Positions 1 to 9,472 of a stretch of DNA of 64,000 nucleotides are shown in pieces. Position 1 is the first letter of the stretch. Each line of letters begins with the position of its first letter. The translations under genes and the position numbers were made by a program. The notes below the pieces were generated by a model, which saw only the letters and a list, made by a program, of their open reading frames with translations, made no database searches and was not told the DNA's origin. This stretch comes from DAIPJH01 sp036770365. Lineage in GTDB: Bacteria > Pseudomonadota > Alphaproteobacteria > Rickettsiales > UBA998. The DNA is taken from the NCBI GenBank assembly GCA_036770365.1, contig DAIPJH010000002.1, positions 124,001 to 188,000 on the forward strand, in the 5' to 3' direction.

Positions 1-407
1 GTGACGTCCAAAGGCAATGCATACATTTGATACGGCACAGTACGAAAAGACATAAACCCACCACAGATGTAGAACGACGACGCCCCACCAGAAATTGCGC
101 ACAACTCTTCTATCTGTTCCAGCATATGTTCTGTAACGGGGTGGATAGAACTAACATAAGCAGATACTTTCGCTACCGCCTTACTTCCATCCGCATACGG
201 AATGATTGTTTCATCAGCATATCCTTCGCACGTCACCAACATCGAAGGATCATCAACAAGGTACATTTCAAGAAACATACGCTCTAATATCTGCAACAAC
301 CACGCATCATGTGCCTTACACACGACGGGACGTTGCCCTGATAGCAAGGCCTCCACTAACGTACGTGCGCGATGAATTCTCTGTAATGCTGCGGTAATTG
401 CTGCCAT
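1..407 (-). CDS. Partial hypothetical protein (C-terminus beyond left edge)
   Basis: The reverse strand is open without a stop from an ATG at 407 to the left edge, giving at least 135 codons starting MAAITAALQR. An AAGGGA ribosome binding site lies five bases before the ATG, which supports the start. The visible part has short hydrophobic stretches and several cysteines but no motif I recognise. It runs divergently from radA and shares its 122-bp upstream region. The function is unknown; only the reading frame and start are supported. Confidence 0.6.
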   Translation of the reverse strand, partial: MAAITAALQRIHRARTLVEALLSGQRPVVCKAHDAWLLQILERMFLEMYLVDDPSMLVTCEGYADETIIPYADGSKAVAKVSAYVSSIHPVTEHMLEQIEELCAISGGASSFYICGGFMSFRTVPYQMYALPLDV

Positions 408-458
408 GTGTCCCTTGAAAGCTTGCGGCTCGTCACCCAACTAACCACGACGAAAAGC

Positions 459-486
459 TTGTCAGCGCGAACGAGTCGACTATGAT
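459..486 (+). promoter_or_regulatory. Sigma-70-like promoter for radA
   Basis: A TTGTCA box at 459-464 and a TATGAT box at 481-486 are separated by 16 bp, about 45 bp before the radA start codon. It is the only good match in the divergent region between radA and the partial gene on the other strand. Confidence 0.5.
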
Positions 487-529
487 ACCAATCCTACCCT
501 TAATTCCTTTTTTTATTTAGAAGATTCGC

Positions 530-1921
530 ATGGCAAAGACAAAAACCCTTTATGTATGTCAATCCTGTGGCAGCGTCCACCCACGCTGGGCAGGAAAATG
601 CGAGGATTGTGGCGAATGGAACTCTCTCGTCGAAGAAATTAGTCACCCCCCCACACCTAAAGGCTTAAGCAAAGGCAAAGGCGCACGTCTAGACTTTAGC
701 AGCTTAGGCGCGCAAGAAACCATGCCACCTCGCATGAGTACGGCCAATAACGAAATGGATAGAGTACTTGGCGGCGGACTGGTACAAGGTTCTGCAATTT
801 TACTCGGAGGCGACCCCGGCATCGGCAAGTCCACCATTTTATTACAAATGACAGCATCTCTTGCACAAAACGGCGCAAAAGTCGCATATATCTCTGGTGA
901 AGAATCCATTGCCCAAGTACAGCTTCGTGCCGTACGGTTAGGATTGCAACATGCCCCCGTTGCGCTGGCAACAGGTAATTCTGTACGTGATATTCTTACC
1001 AGCCTTGAATCCATGCCCGATCTTTCTGTCGTCGTCATTGATTCCATCCAAACCATGTTTATAGATAGCCTTGATTCCGCACCGGGAACAGTGGCGCAAG
1101 TACGCGCTTGCGCTAATGAATTGGTAAGATACGCTAAAAAACGTAATGTCAGTATGATTTTGGTTGGGCATGTTACCAAAGACGGACAGATCGCAGGTCC
1201 ACGCGTACTCGAACATATGGTGGATTGTGTACTGTATTTTGAAGGCGAACGCGGTCATTTATTCAGAATTTTACGCACCGTCAAAAATCGTTTTGGCGCA
1301 ACTGACGAGATTGGCGTCTTCGAAATGACAGGACTTGGACTTATCGAAGTCAATAATCCCTCCTCTCTCTTCCTTTCTGACCGTGAGCTACCTGTCTCAG
1401 GTTCAGCCGTATTGGCTGGCATTGAAGGAACACGTCCTGTACTACTCGAAATGCAAGCACTGGTTGCACCTAGTCCTATGGCAAATCCACGGCGCGCAGT
1501 AGTAGGATGGGACAGCTCGCGACTCTCCATGTTGCTTGCCGTACTAGAAACACGCTTAGGGCTACGATTTTCTGATCGTGAAGTATATCTCAACGTCACG
1601 GGCGGACTGCGCGTTAATGAGCCTGCAGCAGATGTTGCAGCGGCGGCAGCTCTCATCTCCTCCTTACTTGATGTTCCTGTCCCTCAACACACGATCTTTT
1701 TTGGTGAAATTGGCTTATCAGGTGAAATTCGTCCCGTATCACGACAAGATATTCGCTTACGTGAGGCAGCAAAGCTTGGATTTGAACGTGCCTGTTGCCC
1801 TCTTGCTAAAGCAGGAAAGGAGAACCAAAAGGATAAGGACGCGTTAGGGGATTTAGGACTTGGCATTAACCCACTTCATCATGTACAAGATGTGCTTGAT
1901 TTCATCCGCGCCAATGGATGA
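530..1921 (+). CDS. radA: DNA repair protein RadA (Sms)
   Basis: RadA is a RecA-like ATPase that promotes branch migration of recombination intermediates in homologous repair. The N-terminal zinc finger is visible as cysteines 10, 13, 24 and 27. The Walker A motif GGDPGIGKST is at residues 93-102 and the RadA-specific KNRFG motif at 252-256. A Lon-protease-like C-terminal domain fills the rest. The length, 463 residues, is normal. It is the first gene of a likely radA-cvpA-purF unit, with cvpA 27 bp downstream. In many alphaproteobacteria radA follows dnaB-alr; here alr lies about 32 kb away. Confidence 0.97.
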   Translation: MAKTKTLYVCQSCGSVHPRWAGKCEDCGEWNSLVEEISHPPTPKGLSKGKGARLDFSSLGAQETMPPRMSTANNEMDRVLGGGLVQGSAILLGGDPGIGKSTILLQMTASLAQNGAKVAYISGEESIAQVQLRAVRLGLQHAPVALATGNSVRDILTSLESMPDLSVVVIDSIQTMFIDSLDSAPGTVAQVRACANELVRYAKKRNVSMILVGHVTKDGQIAGPRVLEHMVDCVLYFEGERGHLFRILRTVKNRFGATDEIGVFEMTGLGLIEVNNPSSLFLSDRELPVSGSAVLAGIEGTRPVLLEMQALVAPSPMANPRRAVVGWDSSRLSMLLAVLETRLGLRFSDREVYLNVTGGLRVNEPAADVAAAAALISSLLDVPVPQHTIFFGEIGLSGEIRPVSRQDIRLREAAKLGFERACCPLAKAGKENQKDKDALGDLGLGINPLHHVQDVLDFIRANG

Positions 1922-1948
1922 CCAACCTGTATTTGTCGTAGGAACACT

Positions 1949-2650
1949 ATGCTTGATGCTCATTTAAACATCAATATATTTGATGGCGTTGTTTTTGTCG
2001 TTTTGTTTTTATCAGCATTGCTTTCTTTCTTCCGTGGCTTTATCAAAGAGGTATTATCTCTTGGTGCATGGATTGGCGCAGCCATGATCACCCTCTTTTT
2101 TGCAAAAGATCTTGCGCAAGCTTTACTGCCCTACTTGAAAACAGGTCTGGCTGCTACTATCTTTGCTACTATGGGAACTTATTTCCTCTCACTAACAACC
2201 ATTTCTATTTTTAACTCGATCATTGCGCGATATATTAAAAAAGGAAGTGATGTTGGGCATTTTGATAATTTCTTCGGCATGCTATTTGGGCTTTTCAAAG
2301 GTGCATTGATTATCACTTTGGGTTATTTTTTAATGACGCTCATTTGGGGTGAGAACCGCGACAAATACCCTGAGATCGTCAAGGCCGCCTATACCCGACC
2401 TATGGTAGAAAAAAGCACAGAGATTTTCAAAAAATTCATGCCATCCTATATCATGAAACCATTAACACCTGAACAAAAACCTGAAGAAAATCCCTTGATT
2501 GAAAAAGGCGTTGAGCTTAAAGACAAGCCTGATGAAACTAAAATAGAAAAACCCACACCTTCCTCCAATCAAGAGGACGCAGAATTCAAACAATTACTCG
2601 ACGGTATTATTACCCCAAGCACTCCAACACCAAATACAATAAAACAATAA
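1949..2650 (+). CDS. CvpA family inner-membrane protein
   Basis: This 233-residue protein matches the CvpA (colicin V production) family, inner-membrane proteins often encoded just before purF. Four hydrophobic helices occupy about residues 8-135, beginning with a typical FDGVVFVVLF stretch and including an FRGFIKEVLSLGAWI segment characteristic of the family. The C-terminal ~70 residues are hydrophilic and rich in Lys, Glu and Pro. An AGGAACACT ribosome site supports the start. It sits between radA and purF. The biochemical role of CvpA remains unclear; envelope homeostasis is the usual suggestion. Confidence 0.9.
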   Translation: MLDAHLNINIFDGVVFVVLFLSALLSFFRGFIKEVLSLGAWIGAAMITLFFAKDLAQALLPYLKTGLAATIFATMGTYFLSLTTISIFNSIIARYIKKGSDVGHFDNFFGMLFGLFKGALIITLGYFLMTLIWGENRDKYPEIVKAAYTRPMVEKSTEIFKKFMPSYIMKPLTPEQKPEENPLIEKGVELKDKPDETKIEKPTPSSNQEDAEFKQLLDGIITPSTPTPNTIKQ

Positions 2651-2700
2651 AACAATAGCTTACGTAAAAAAAACAGAGCCTAACACAAGGACATAGAGAC

Positions 2701-4185
2701 ATGACGGCAGCTTCCGCCTTTTCACTTGGTCACGATGATGATCACCTGCATGAAGAATGCGGCGTATTTGGCATTTTTGGCAATCCAGATGCGGCGGCAC
2801 ATGTGGCTCTTGGGCTACACTCACTCCAGCATCGTGGGCAGGAAGCGGCAGGTATTGTCAGCTTTAACGGCACGCAGTTCTTCTCTCATCGCCAGATGGG
2901 TTTGGTAGGCGATAATTTTAATTCCGCCGAAGTCATCGGCAGTCTCAAAGGTGATGCAGCTATTGGGCATAACCGTTATTCAACAACAGGCGACACGTTA
3001 CTACGTAATGTACAGCCTTTCTTCGCAGAATATAGCATTGGCGGCATGGCGATCGCGCATAATGGTAATTTAACCAATGCACTCGTACTACGTGATGAAC
3101 TCAAACGACGCGGGTGTTTGTTTCAATCCACCTCAGACACAGAAACCATCATTCATTTAATTGCTGTCAGTCAAGAAACCACGCTTGAAGGTCGTTTGAT
3201 TGATGCACTCAAAAAAATCAAAGGTGCATATTCTCTGGTGGGACTTGCCAATAACTGCCTAATTGGAGTACGCGATCCTTACGGGGTGCGTCCACTTGTT
3301 CTTGGAAAACTGGGAGACGCTTACATTCTCGCTTCAGAAACCTGCGCCTTTGATATTATCGGCGCAACGCTCATCCGTGATATTGAACCAGGAGAACTGG
3401 TCATTATTGACGAGCAAGGCATTCGCAGCATGAAGCCTCTTGCACCACAACCAAAACGTTTCTGTATCTTTGAATATGTCTATTTTGCGCGTCCTGATAG
3501 CCGCCTAGAAGGCATTAACGTATATGACGCACGCAAACGCATCGGCGCAGAGCTTGCAAAAGAAAGCTTAGTTGATGCCGACATCATTGTCCCTGTGCCT
3601 GATTCAGGCGTTCCCGCAGCACTTGGTTTTTCGCAGGCTTCAGGTATCCCTTTTGAACTTGGTATCATTCGTAACCATTACGTTGGGCGTACCTTTATTG
3701 AGCCTACCGATCAAGTACGCCATTTAGGGGTTAAGCTTAAACATAACGCCAATGAAGATATTATTCGTGGCAAGCGCGTGATCTTAGTTGATGACAGTAT
3801 CGTGCGTGGCACGACCTCACATAAGATTGTCAATATGGTGCGTGAAGCAGGTGCAAAAGAAGTGCATATGCGCATTGCCAGCCCACCAACCACCCATTCA
3901 TGTTTTTACGGGGTTGACACGCCGGAGCGCGAACAACTGATGGCGGCGCGTCATAATATTGCCGAAATGGCAAAGCTTATCAATGTGGACTCTCTTGCCT
4001 TTCTCTCGGTCGACGGACTTTACCGCGCCATAGGACAACCATCTCGTAATAACGATGCACCTCAGTATTGTGATGCCTGCTTCACAGGAGAGTACGCAGT
4101 AGAACTTACGGATAGGGAAGCTGGACATGGTATTGGTCAAAAAGAAGTCTATACAGGCATGACCGAAGTGAAACGTGTGGGCTAA
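2701..4185 (+). CDS. purF: Amidophosphoribosyltransferase PurF
   Basis: PurF makes 5-phosphoribosylamine from PRPP and glutamine, the committed step of purine synthesis. The catalytic N-terminal cysteine of the mature enzyme is Cys20 in HEECGVFGIFG, so a short propeptide must be removed. The glutaminase domain follows, with LQHRGQEAAG. The C-terminal phosphoribosyltransferase domain carries the PRPP loop VILVDDSIVRGTT. Length, 494 residues, is normal. An AAGGA site precedes the ATG. The next gene begins at the stop codon, so the two are probably cotranscribed. Confidence 0.97.
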   Translation: MTAASAFSLGHDDDHLHEECGVFGIFGNPDAAAHVALGLHSLQHRGQEAAGIVSFNGTQFFSHRQMGLVGDNFNSAEVIGSLKGDAAIGHNRYSTTGDTLLRNVQPFFAEYSIGGMAIAHNGNLTNALVLRDELKRRGCLFQSTSDTETIIHLIAVSQETTLEGRLIDALKKIKGAYSLVGLANNCLIGVRDPYGVRPLVLGKLGDAYILASETCAFDIIGATLIRDIEPGELVIIDEQGIRSMKPLAPQPKRFCIFEYVYFARPDSRLEGINVYDARKRIGAELAKESLVDADIIVPVPDSGVPAALGFSQASGIPFELGIIRNHYVGRTFIEPTDQVRHLGVKLKHNANEDIIRGKRVILVDDSIVRGTTSHKIVNMVREAGAKEVHMRIASPPTTHSCFYGVDTPEREQLMAARHNIAEMAKLINVDSLAFLSVDGLYRAIGQPSRNNDAPQYCDACFTGEYAVELTDREAGHGIGQKEVYTGMTEVKRVG

Positions 4186-4186
4186 T

Positions 4187-4900
4187 ATGGGAAAGCTTAA
4201 AGGAAAAATAGCTCTCATTACAGGCGCATCACGTGGCATTGGTGCAGCCGTCGCCAAACGTTACGCCACTGAAGGCGCACAGGTTATTTTACTTGCTCGT
4301 TCCCAAGCTGGTCTTGAAGAGGTCGATGATGCTATTCGTCAAACAGGTGGAACGCCGCCTGTACTGATACCCATGGATTTACGCCACCATGATCAGATTG
4401 ACCCTATGGGTCTTGCCCTGTTCGAACGGTTTGGTCATCTCGACATTTTGGTTGGTAATGCAGCCATCTTGGGAGAGCTTACTCCACTTACCCACGCCGA
4501 TCCAGACATGTGGCAAAAAGTGATGGATATTAACCTCACGGCTAATTGGCGATTACTTCGCAGTCTGCATCCTTTATTGACAAAAGCAACACATGGACGT
4601 GTTATCATGGTGACATCTGGTGCAGCCAAAGCAGCCTTTGCTTATTGGGGAGCATACGCTGCCAGCAAAGCAGGGTTAGAAATGTTACTACGCACCTACG
4701 CCGCAGAAAACACACGCAGTAGCATTCGTGCTAATCTAGTTGACCCCAGCGTGGTAGCAACTTCGCTACGCGCACAAGCCTTTCCGAGTGAAGATGCTCA
4801 TCAACATCCTGCGCCTGAAGCGATCACAGATATCTTTGTAGAGCTTGCGTCTGAGCAATTAACGCATCATGGTCACCGCTTTACTATCGACAAAGATTAA
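4187..4900 (+). CDS. Short-chain dehydrogenase/reductase (SDR)
   Basis: This is a classical SDR oxidoreductase with a Rossmann fold. The cofactor motif TGASRGIG is near residue 14, the NNAG-type motif appears as GNAAI, and the active-site YAASK motif is present in the second half. The frame extends back to a GTG at 4175 inside purF, but the ATG at 4187 gives the family-typical N-terminus MGKLKGKIALITG and starts right after the purF stop. An SDR gene in this position after purF is common in alphaproteobacteria. The substrate is not known. It ends convergently with a 4-bp overlap on the response regulator gene. Confidence 0.88.
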   Translation: MGKLKGKIALITGASRGIGAAVAKRYATEGAQVILLARSQAGLEEVDDAIRQTGGTPPVLIPMDLRHHDQIDPMGLALFERFGHLDILVGNAAILGELTPLTHADPDMWQKVMDINLTANWRLLRSLHPLLTKATHGRVIMVTSGAAKAAFAYWGAYAASKAGLEMLLRTYAAENTRSSIRANLVDPSVVATSLRAQAFPSEDAHQHPAPEAITDIFVELASEQLTHHGHRFTIDKD

Positions 4901-5799
4901 AGCTCTAATACCTGACGGCGTACGCGACACATAACCTCATTACCCGTCCCAATATACTGCAAATCATCAAAACTCAACATGCGTGATGTTGCAATGCCAC
5001 GCCCATGTGGATCCATCGCACGTTCAGGAGAAATCTCAAGATATTTTTCCCAATTGAAGCCCTCACCCTGATCTTTGATCATTACCACGATATTCTCATC
5101 ATCAATCTCAAAGGTCAGCGTTGCAAATTTATTACGGTATTTGTCTGATGTAAGACGCGCCAACACTTCATCGTGCCACTTACCTTCCATGACCAAATCC
5201 GTCTTTTCATCATATTTAATACCAAGATTGCCATGTTCTACTGCATTTAACATCAATTCATACAACCCCAGCACAGCACTTTGTGGATCAGGAAAACAAT
5301 GGGCAATAAAGGCAGCAAGATTCTTTGCTTCTTCTAGTGTTTTGAAATCAAAGCTCGCTTGACGCATCAAACCTAATGCTGTTTGCGAACTCAACACTTC
5401 TTCACGCATCTCAGCACGACTTTTAGCATCGGCAAGCGCACTACGAACGATCCCAAGCAACATCTCATCTTCATAAGGCTTGGTAAGGTAATAATACACC
5501 CCTGCTTTGATCCCTTCAGCCATTTGCTGTAAGCTTGCCGCCGCGGTCTGCATAATCACAGGAATATCTTTAAATGCTGCGTCTGCCTTAACTTCTTTTA
5601 AAAAGGTCATACCATCCATACGCGGCATCATACGATCTAGTACGATCACACTCACATCAGGATTCGCACGCAACTTCTCAAGTCCATCGACACCGTCACA
5701 TGCTGTAATCACCGTATAATTAGCGTCTTCCAAATAATCATTTAGAATATCGAGGTTAAACTCTTCATCATCAATTGCTAGAATTTTCTCACCTACCAT
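4897..5799 (-). CDS. Response regulator with RsbW-like ATPase output domain
   Basis: The N-terminal receiver domain (about residues 1-125) has acidic residues D10 and D11, the phosphoacceptor D55 in VIVLDRMMP, and the conserved KPY lysine. The C-terminal half is a histidine-kinase-like ATPase of the anti-sigma-factor (RsbW/HATPase_c_2) type, with the N-box ELMLNAVEHGN and the G-box KDQGEGFNW followed by HGRGI. There is no DNA-binding or GGDEF domain. A strong AGGAAGGG ribosome site precedes the ATG. It follows the histidine kinase by 63 bp on the same strand, so the two probably form a phosphorelay pair. The output partner is not evident here. Confidence 0.88.
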   Translation of the reverse strand: MVGEKILAIDDEEFNLDILNDYLEDANYTVITACDGVDGLEKLRANPDVSVIVLDRMMPRMDGMTFLKEVKADAAFKDIPVIMQTAAASLQQMAEGIKAGVYYYLTKPYEDEMLLGIVRSALADAKSRAEMREEVLSSQTALGLMRQASFDFKTLEEAKNLAAFIAHCFPDPQSAVLGLYELMLNAVEHGNLGIKYDEKTDLVMEGKWHDEVLARLTSDKYRNKFATLTFEIDDENIVVMIKDQGEGFNWEKYLEISPERAMDPHGRGIATSRMLSFDDLQYIGTGNEVMCRVRRQVLEL

Positions 5800-5862
5800 G
5801 AGATACCCTTCCTCAGTTTAAACATTCGCAATATAATGTTACACAAAAACGCTAACGAACTC

Positions 5863-8286
5863 TTAAGACTCATCTTTTGGTAGGGCAGACGCATATCTCG
5901 GCAACTCAATGATAAATGCCGCGCCGCCTTCTGGATTATTTTCCGCCCAAATTTTTCCACCATGTGCTTGAATAATTTCTCGACAAATCGACAATCCCAA
6001 CCCCGTTCCGCCTGAACCTGTCTTGGTCTTGCTACTTTGAATAAACTTATCAAACACAGCCCCTAATTCTTCTTCAGGAATACCTACGCCTTGGTCGCTG
6101 ATACGACACTGCAACATATCTGCATGCGCAGGATTTCCATTGTCATATGCAACATCCCGCATCAACACCGTAATTTTTGTATGTTCAGGGGAAAACTTGA
6201 TCGCATTTGATAATACATTTACCAGCACTTGCATCATCCGCAGACCATCGCACCACACAAAGCTATGCAGGCTTTCCTGCTCTAGCACCAGATCAAGATG
6301 TTTATCGTTTAGTAATGACAATAATTCTGTTTTTGCGTTATTTACCACCAGACTTAGGTCTGTACGCTCAAAATTAAAATTCATCTTACCAGCTTCTAGT
6401 TTTGATAAATCAAGTAAATCATTTAGCAACCCCATCAAACGTTTGCCGCTGGTTTGAATATGCATAAAATATTTCAGACGTTTTTCGGGGTTATCTTGAT
6501 CTTTTCCCTTAATTCCCATGTTGGCATAACTCAAAATTGCGTGCATCGGCGTACGTAATTCATGCGACATATTCGACAAGAACTCAGACTTCGCCGCACT
6601 CGCACGTTCGGCCTGCTCTTTTGCTAAATAAAGTTCACGCGTACGTTCTTCAACAAGATTCTCTAATTTCTGACGGTAGAGATCTAACTCTTTTTCTTGT
6701 ATCTTACGTTCAGTAATATCTTGAAATGTACCAATCAGCCCTGTCACATCACCATACGCACTTAATTCACACGTCGAGCGCGCCTCCACATTACGCACTT
6801 CACCATCAGGTCGAATAATACGTGCTTCAAAACGAAATCCCGACTTATTGGCGATCGCATATTCGACATATTCCCGAATTAGTCTTTGGTCGTCAGGATG
6901 ATAGCAAGCAATAGCAGAATCAAGTGAGACTTCAAAAGATGCACTATCCAATCCATGAATTACATAAACCTGATCCGACCAAATCACGCGATCATGAATC
7001 AAATCAAGCTTCCAATTCCCCAAATGCGCCACCTCCTCCGCCAAACGAAGTAAATTCGCTTTTTCATGCACCTTGATAGCATTTTCTTTAAAAACGACGA
7101 GCGACTGAATCATCGCCCCCATCTCATCGCGATAATCACCATGTGGTAGCACCACCCCAAATTCACCTGCAGCAATCGCAGACATACGCTCTGTAATTAA
7201 AGACACGGGCAATAACACACGCTCACGCAATAACTTAAACAAAATATACATCACAAAAAGAAACGCAACCGCACACAAAACCGTGATAAAAAGATTGCGC
7301 TGCGCACGACTTTGCTCACCTTCCAAGGCATGCAACGCAGGCGCGCCCACCAAAGATTCAACTTGCTGAATATTCACCAACACTTTGCGATTTAACTCCA
7401 TCCACTCTTCTGTAGACAGGGGGTATGCACCATCTAATAACTGTGTTGCGTAAATTTTTCTACGCGATTCTTCTAAATGATCAAATCCCGTTTGCACCAT
7501 TTGGACAGCCGTCTTGATATCAACCACATCTTTTTTACTAAGAACTTTAGAAGACCCCATAACTTTATTGAGAAAATTCTTTAGATTCGTTCTTGATGTT
7601 TCTGCTTCGCTACGAATTTGCACTAATTTGTTGGTGGTTTCTTCATCAATCTTTTTTTGCAATGTAATAGCGTTCGCCAAGATCACGCTCTCTTGCGAGG
7701 TCAAATCATAGAGTTTTCGTGCTTCTTGTGCAGCTAGGTAATGTTGCTCCATCACGAACTGCTCCACCGTACGCGGCACTAACAATTCATTACGCAAATT
7801 ATTTAACACCACGCTAAAACGTGCAAAAGTATCAATCCATCCCTCAAGATTTCCCAATCGCCCCGCATGCGCATCTTCTTTTAATTTTTCACGCCGACGT
7901 TCCAACTGACGAGACACGGCATAAAGACGAGCAAAAAGATCATCCGTGTATTCAGTATGGGCAATATAAGTGCGAAGGTTCTTTTGGGTATTTACAAAAA
8001 TAGCATTATTATTTTGTATCACTTGATCAAAATGATCAAGTTCTTGCAAAGAAACGACTTTCTTAGATAAGATCATGACCCCAAGCGTCTTTTCTTGAGC
8101 CAAAGAATAATCCAACAGTCGGCTTTGAACTAAAATTTGATTTGCTTGCGTAAAAGTATCAAGCTGCTGTTTCGATTCCAATGTACGATAAGCAACGTAC
8201 AAACCAATTAATAAAATCACAAGGCTAAAAAACCCGAATGACACTAAGAGTAAGGTGCGTATTTTTAAATGGCGGATAGTTATCAT
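5863..8286 (-). CDS. Membrane PAS-domain sensor histidine kinase
   Basis: An 807-residue sensor kinase. A first membrane helix at about residues 10-32 and a second near 335-355 enclose a ~300-residue helical periplasmic sensor region. A HAMP-like linker, a PAS/PAC domain (about 415-535, ending GTFQDITERK) and a coiled coil follow. The HisKA domain has the phosphorylated His575 in NMSHELRTPMH. The ATPase domain shows the N-box NVLSNAIKFS and the G boxes DQGVGIPEEE and GTGLGLS. No receiver is fused. The ribosome site is weak. It lies between a YfiR-like periplasmic protein and a response regulator, all on one strand, suggesting one sensing system. Confidence 0.93.
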   Translation of the reverse strand: MITIRHLKIRTLLLVSFGFFSLVILLIGLYVAYRTLESKQQLDTFTQANQILVQSRLLDYSLAQEKTLGVMILSKKVVSLQELDHFDQVIQNNNAIFVNTQKNLRTYIAHTEYTDDLFARLYAVSRQLERRREKLKEDAHAGRLGNLEGWIDTFARFSVVLNNLRNELLVPRTVEQFVMEQHYLAAQEARKLYDLTSQESVILANAITLQKKIDEETTNKLVQIRSEAETSRTNLKNFLNKVMGSSKVLSKKDVVDIKTAVQMVQTGFDHLEESRRKIYATQLLDGAYPLSTEEWMELNRKVLVNIQQVESLVGAPALHALEGEQSRAQRNLFITVLCAVAFLFVMYILFKLLRERVLLPVSLITERMSAIAAGEFGVVLPHGDYRDEMGAMIQSLVVFKENAIKVHEKANLLRLAEEVAHLGNWKLDLIHDRVIWSDQVYVIHGLDSASFEVSLDSAIACYHPDDQRLIREYVEYAIANKSGFRFEARIIRPDGEVRNVEARSTCELSAYGDVTGLIGTFQDITERKIQEKELDLYRQKLENLVEERTRELYLAKEQAERASAAKSEFLSNMSHELRTPMHAILSYANMGIKGKDQDNPEKRLKYFMHIQTSGKRLMGLLNDLLDLSKLEAGKMNFNFERTDLSLVVNNAKTELLSLLNDKHLDLVLEQESLHSFVWCDGLRMMQVLVNVLSNAIKFSPEHTKITVLMRDVAYDNGNPAHADMLQCRISDQGVGIPEEELGAVFDKFIQSSKTKTGSGGTGLGLSICREIIQAHGGKIWAENNPEGGAAFIIELPRYASALPKDES

Positions 8287-8301
8287 TTCACATCATCAAC
8301 T

Positions 8302-8404
8302 GTACTACAGCACTTTCACTTTATAATGAGACTATTTGACATCATAATAAAGTGTCTAGTGCTATGAATTTAAAAGTTTATAGTCATTTTTCCACTTAAA
8401 AATA
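8302..8404 (-). repeat. Dispersed hairpin repeat, copy A
   Basis: Read on the minus strand this intergenic segment aligns with most of the element at 11965-12088, sharing blocks such as AAATAGTCTCATTA and ATAGCACTA. The arms at about 8308-8329 and 8342-8365 are inverted repeats (AGCACTTTCACTTTATAATGA against its near reverse complement) and would form a strong hairpin. One outer inverted terminus seen in the other copy seems missing, so this copy may be truncated. Confidence 0.6.
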
Positions 8405-8468
8405 ACTACAAGATCTGCCTTACACTGATTCAAGCACAAGAATGCCCACCATACACTCACGCCGAAAA

Positions 8469-9005
8469 TCACACACGCTTTACCATAAATCGAAATGCCG
8501 CATCGACATCAAAACCCAAATCTTCCAGTATCTCTTCATTTAAATAAACCTCCATGCCCTTGGATGTATCTATTGCAAGCATACAACACCGCGACGTTAC
8601 ACACGCAAGCTGATTACTAATACTCGCGATATGATGTTCTCGAGCAACCTGAGCAATTTGGGGAAAGAATGCATCTGTTCCTTCTGCAACAAACAAAACT
8701 TGAAAATCTTTGGCTTGGTTAAGATTTTTTACCTCAAGCAAAGAAGCCATCACTTTAACCTTCTTGCCCTGAATTCCTCCCTTAAAAAGAGTAACCATGG
8801 CATCCGCCGCTTTTTGTGATTGCGCATCAGAGGCATTATAAACAACCCCGATACGTACAATATTTTCACGGACATCTAATCCGCGGACATACCCTAAAGT
8901 ACTCACAATGGCTTTTACATCTTGTGATGTTGGCACAGCAGCATTTGCACCACTCACAGAACCCAACAACACACTGCATATCAATGCTATTAATATGATC
9001 TTCAC
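8469..9005 (-). CDS. YfiR-like (DUF4154) periplasmic protein
   Basis: The frame continues back to an ATG at 9092, but the GTG at 9005 gives a normal signal peptide (VKIILIALICSVLLGS followed by GANA), so I prefer it; the start is uncertain. The mature part resembles YfiR/HmsC-type periplasmic proteins: an IRIGVVYN strand, QVLFVAEG in the middle, a short Cys-containing loop, then an EVYLNEEI segment and a C-terminal helix. Such proteins regulate partner membrane signalling proteins in response to envelope state. It lies upstream of the sensor kinase on the same strand, separated by a hairpin repeat. The family assignment is moderate. Confidence 0.55.
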   Translation of the reverse strand: MKIILIALICSVLLGSVSGANAAVPTSQDVKAIVSTLGYVRGLDVRENIVRIGVVYNASDAQSQKAADAMVTLFKGGIQGKKVKVMASLLEVKNLNQAKDFQVLFVAEGTDAFFPQIAQVAREHHIASISNQLACVTSRCCMLAIDTSKGMEVYLNEEILEDLGFDVDAAFRFMVKRV

Positions 9006-9295
9006 TACAAGACTACCCAAACAAAAAACTTTGTTGACTAAATATAAACAGATAATGATCGAAAAATAGCCTTCTTCGCAACCAAAATGCAAATAGACTC
9101 TCTTGAAGCGTACAAAACAAATAACGCCCTATCCACATGAGATACATACACTATTTAGGAAGCCACAACCATAATCGTACTACGTAGAATTACATGGAAA
9201 TGTTGCATATTCAGCACGAACATGCACGCATAAGGCAATATTTGAAATCCACATTAAACTTTTAGAAAACACCACATTTTGGATGGCTTTCATAA

Positions 9296-9372
<77 letters not shown>

Positions 9373-9472
9373 AGTCCCGTCGGGAAAAGAAGCGATGTTC
9401 TATAGGTGAGCTTAATAAAAGTCAAAGCATTTTTATGTTTCTATTTCAGTTTATGATTCTAAAAACAAAAAA

